Part shown: in pieces, positions 60,850 to 64,000 of the stretch
Layout of the letters: every line of letters starts with the position of its first letter
Numbering within the stretch: the stretch's first letter is position 1
From: Melastoma dodecandrum
Lineage: Eukaryota > Streptophyta > Magnoliopsida > Myrtales > Melastomataceae
Direction of reading: 5' to 3'
Assembly (NCBI GenBank): GCA_029817715.1
Contig: JARUPY010000552.1
Span: 118,759 to 182,758 of the forward strand
DNA: 64,000 bases
Position numbers and translations under genes: made by a program
Notes under the pieces: generated by a model
What the model saw: the letters and a program-made list of their open reading frames with translations, nothing else
Told to the model about the DNA's origin: nothing
Database searches by the model: none

Positions 60850-63480
60850 TTTAGGGGCAAAGCATAAGTTTTGGTTTTTTTGAAAGGTTGTTCACACTTT
60901 CATGAGGACAACATTCCATTTGTCTTATAAGACCGCCCATTCCCCACCCCCCCTTTTCTCACATCATTGTCCCAACCCCCCTGGGCAGAATCGTTCAGAC
61001 TCGGATGACCAATTTTCAGATCTACTATGACCGCATATCAGGACGTGGCTCGTCTTCACGACTCGTTACATTTGCTCTGGTGTCGAGCTCTCTTGCGCGG
61101 TCTCTGGAAGCCAGAGGACGCTTCTATCACGGATGGTCCAAATGCTTCGAACGTTTGGGGGACTGCGGCCATCATAAGTTCCCTGGATGGAGATTACATC
61201 CCGATACGCCGGGACGTCACTTACTACTGTCTGGCACGGGTTTATGTCACCTAGTTCGGAGGGGATTTCCGCGGCAATCAGCAGCAGAACCAAATAAACC
61301 ACTTTTGATCCGATCGACCTAGCACAACTCACCACCAAGCGGGCGTTAATTCGGCGAGAGCCTGGGGTGGTTGAGTCACTTGTATCGTAGGGTCTGCTGG
61401 ATATGGCCCGGATATCTCCCTCCAAGCAGGGTCTAGTTGGCTGACGGATCTGTGGCCGCTTCCCATGTGGGCTCGGAAGCCCATCTGCTTGCCCCTGCCA
61501 CCAGCAGCCCTTCTTCTTTCTTCCTTCCAGCCATCGGGAAATCGTGGAAACGGAAAAGCAATTGTCGATGGTGTGATTTCTATCCACAGTGTCGGCATCC
61601 GTACACGTCGACCCACACGGTTCTTTTCTTCCGTCGGCCGGGAATTCGTGCCTCCTCGAGATTCCGCCGGTCCTCAGCACCAGAGCAGTGCCGTTCCGTT
61701 CTCCTGCCCATGTTCGAGAGTTCGCTGAGTCTCGTCCTGTCTCACGATGACGGAAGACCTGCATTCGCTGGTGGGATGAGGTCCGCTGCTGAGAATATTC
61801 GTTTCTCACGAGCTGCAACATCAGTTTCATGCAAAATCGGCGTTGAGACCTGATTTGCAACTTTTTGGGCACAACTGATGATGACAAGTTTACAATGTTC
61901 ATACCACTATTCGATCACTGGAAATTTACAACAGTTTTCTGATGCGTAATCCTTAGCATGACATGAATTTGAAATTGGAAAAAGTATGGAATCTTAGTTT
62001 GAGTTCGTTTGCTGATGGGGTCATAACCATCTCGAACCCGATTCGTCCCAATGACAAACCCGATTACGTACCGATGCTTGACGGTTGCATTTTTTATATG
62101 CAGTCTAAAACCAGGCTTTTTTTCACATATGATCATGACAATATCGCGTTTTTCTTTGCTGAAATCGACACAAAACACCCCAATACCACCGTTTTTTCGG
62201 AATACCAATTCAACAACTTACCACGGTAAAAGATGGCAGAGTGTTTATTATTATGTAGGAGCTCATTGGAAGGAAAAAATCTGTGTTGGGCAGACAGCTG
62301 AAGGAGAATGAGTTAGTGTTCGTCGTAGAATTTTGTTATTCTCATACACTGAGTCGGCGCAGTTCATGAGCATGATCTGCGCCCCTCTGCTGCGGGTTGC
62401 ACTCTATCGAACATTTCTCTTCGTGGCTGAAGTCAATGCCGTCGTGGACAATCCTTTGGATCGCGGTTCACGGTGCAGAATCCGTGGCTATACAAGATGC
62501 GTTCTACCAACTTCTCCCCATTTACAGGATCTTCGCCCGATGGAATTGGCTATAGTAGTCAAACCGGGGGGACTCTGACGTGTACAATTTCAGGTCATTC
62601 ATGTAATTCCACATAGCTCTTCATCATATGTGCTCCATAAAGTGAACTGCTTCTCCATTGCAGATCGCCTCTGACAGCAACTTGCCGTCAAAGGTGCTAC
62701 GACGGACGCTGCAAGAAGCCCCGAGGAGGAGGAAAAGGATCGGCCGTTGACGATGCTATAAAGGCGACGAACCCATGATGTTCCAGAAAAAGGAGTTGGT
62801 TCGTAACACGCAAGGGACGTGAGACCTGTGGAATAGTTTGGGGCCATATAAAAGGAACGGCACGTCTCCTATAGATTTCTCCGTTGCCGCCCGGGGGGTT
62901 CCTTCAGGCGCATCATTTGGATTTCTGGTATTCTAACGTCGTAAACTATCCGGAAACAAAACCATGAGGCTGGGGATTGTCGGGGTAAGAAAATGGCTTC
63001 GACAACAGGACGAATTCGACTTCAAAATCGAGTGGCGTATAATACTAAGACAACATTGTTTTAGTGGCCTGCCGGTCGACAGAAATTTATACTTGTCAAG
63101 ACAGATCAAGGAAAAGAGAGTCTCTCACAAGAAATCGTATGCGCTATCAATATCGGATCATGTGTTATTTAATACTCTAATGTTGTTGTTATTGTTCGTC
63201 ATATGCCCTTATCCAAAGGATTTTTTCATTCTTTTTTTCTCCTCGCTCGTTTTGATCCATTGTGAGAACGAAGAACTCGACTAGTTCCTCGCCTCCGTCT
63301 GTCCGGCCGCATAATGGCTATGTGAACATGACAAGGGCTGCCAGTGGTTAAGTCGCATTGCTGATGCGATTCACCATCGGACAAGTTGAGGACATCGACC
63401 AAACCGATTGAGTTCTCTTTAAGGTTCCTAATCACGCATCGACTGTCATATACTTCAAGATGTAATTACCGGGACGAGAT
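60850..63480. other. Unassigned region with higher GC and overlapping open frames
   Basis: From about 61000 to 61850 the sequence is GC-richer than its surroundings and open in several frames on both strands (longest 61066-61902 minus, 278 codons). None shows a motif I recognise and the frames overlap, so I do not call a gene. An 88-codon plus-strand frame (61963-62229) and an 82-codon minus frame (62599-62847) are equally unassigned. Confidence 0.4.
62964..63284 (+). CDS. Hypothetical protein, 106 codons
   Basis: A frame starting MRLGIVGVRKWLRQQDEF about 110 bases after a TATA-like CATATAAAAGG (62846-62856). It is basic in the middle and has one hydrophobic stretch near the C-terminus (LMLLLLFVICPYPKDFFILFF). 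No family recognised; it may be chance. Confidence 0.22.
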   Translation: MRLGIVGVRKWLRQQDEFDFKIEWRIILRQHCFSGLPVDRNLYLSRQIKEKRVSHKKSYALSISDHVLFNTLMLLLLFVICPYPKDFFILFFSSLVLIHCENEELD

Positions 63481-63654
63481 TTAGTGTTTAGGGATGAGCC
63501 TTTGGTTTATAACTTCTTCTTTAAAAACAATTTTCCTGGCTCGCTTAAATATCTTGAATTAAATAAAGATGTTTCTCATGCTATAATTTCGTATACTCCT
63601 GGATTAAAAAAGAATTAATATCAATAATAGTTCAGGCCGAGTCAGCTAAATACT

Positions 63655-63785
63655 TTCCCCAAGCCCAATTACAAATATTAACATGTTAAGCTAGGCCTAT
63701 GGGCTGCGACGGTTTGTGAAAACATCCCAAACGAAGGTTGGGCCGAGTGGGATTTACGGCCCCGAGCCCATAAACAGGCCCAGCT
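63655..63785 (+). promoter_or_regulatory. Cluster of five TGGGCC/T (site II type) elements
   Basis: TGGGCT or TGGGCC, in either orientation, at about 63661, 63699, 63740, 63765 and 63775. Such clusters mark promoters of growth-related, ribosomal and mitochondrial genes in plants and bind TCP factors. Confidence 0.5.
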
Positions 63786-63791
63786 TCTATC

Positions 63792-64000
63792 ATGGCGTCC
63801 TGCTTCCTTAGATTTCTCCTATGTAATTACGTCGCACAGAAATACGATGATCTTTTTCATTCTTCGAGGATGCATTCGCGATTTCTACCTCGGCCGAGAA
63901 CCGAACATTTGTGGTGGACTCATGCAACTTGGGGTAATCACGTCTACAGCACGCGGCATCTCTTTCAATATGTTGAACGAAACTGTTATCATTGTGCTCT
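63792..64000 (+). CDS. Candidate 5' end of a gene cut by the window edge
   Basis: The ATG at 63792, just after the site II cluster, opens a frame (MASCFLRFLLCNYVAQKYDD...) with no stop for 69 codons to the window end. The start is hydrophobic with few acidic residues, then arginine-rich (MHSRFLPRPRTEH), which would suit an organelle-targeting sequence. Family unknown. The ATG could also lie in a 5' UTR. Confidence 0.3.
   Translation, partial: MASCFLRFLLCNYVAQKYDDLFHSSRMHSRFLPRPRTEHLWWTHATWGNHVYSTRHLFQYVERNCYHCA

Noticed and set aside
61066..61902. 278-codon minus-strand frame
   Set aside because: Low-complexity, overlapped by plus-strand frames of similar quality; kept only as a finding about the region.

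Overview
This window is nuclear DNA of a flowering plant, most likely a eudicot. The evidence is spliced genes with GT-AG introns, plant-type Ty1/copia and Ty3/gypsy retroelements, a piece of chloroplast petA inside nuclear repeats, and plant-only families (S-protein homologues, STP hexose carrier, CC-NBS-LRR). I cannot name the species from the sequence.

Positions 1-29,260 are an array of about six copies of a 2.5-3 kb unit. Each full unit has a non-coding block A, a spacer, a minus-strand intronless gene for a small secreted S-protein homologue (SPH), and an AT-rich upstream flank. Four SPH copies are intact (1887-2297, 7664-8074, 15393-15803, 21247-21657) and two are broken (17938-18166, 28425-29216). 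The array is heavily invaded: a gypsy-type LTR remnant, two decayed copia elements, a foldback hairpin region, a 1-kb plastid insertion with broken petA, a 2-kb solo LTR with perfect target duplications, and two LTR halves flanking one SPH unit. Two units share about 1.65 kb of near-identical DNA, so part of the array is very young.

Positions 29,215-33,400 hold an inverted duplication of SPH flank and a decayed Ty3/gypsy chromovirus. Its chromodomain is split by a 662-bp hAT-type MITE with an 8-bp target duplication.

Positions 34,000-49,500 are the gene-rich part: a small candidate first exon; an eight-exon KMS1/VMP1-type ER membrane protein gene with one apparent extra base; a four-exon STP13-type hexose/H+ symporter with a perfect G-box palindrome in its promoter; and, convergent to it, a frameshifted CC-NBS-LRR gene with degenerate nucleotide-binding motifs and a tandem repeat at its 5' end.

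Positions 50,603-60,849 are one whole SIRE-like copia retrotransposon. It has 5-bp target duplications, long LTRs, PBS, gag, a pol that has lost reverse transcriptase, an extra env-like reading frame and a polypurine tract. Its leader carries a series of small hairpins built on one motif. The last 3 kb holds unassigned sequence and, at the edge, a promoter-like cluster of TGGGCC/T elements before a reading frame that runs off the window.
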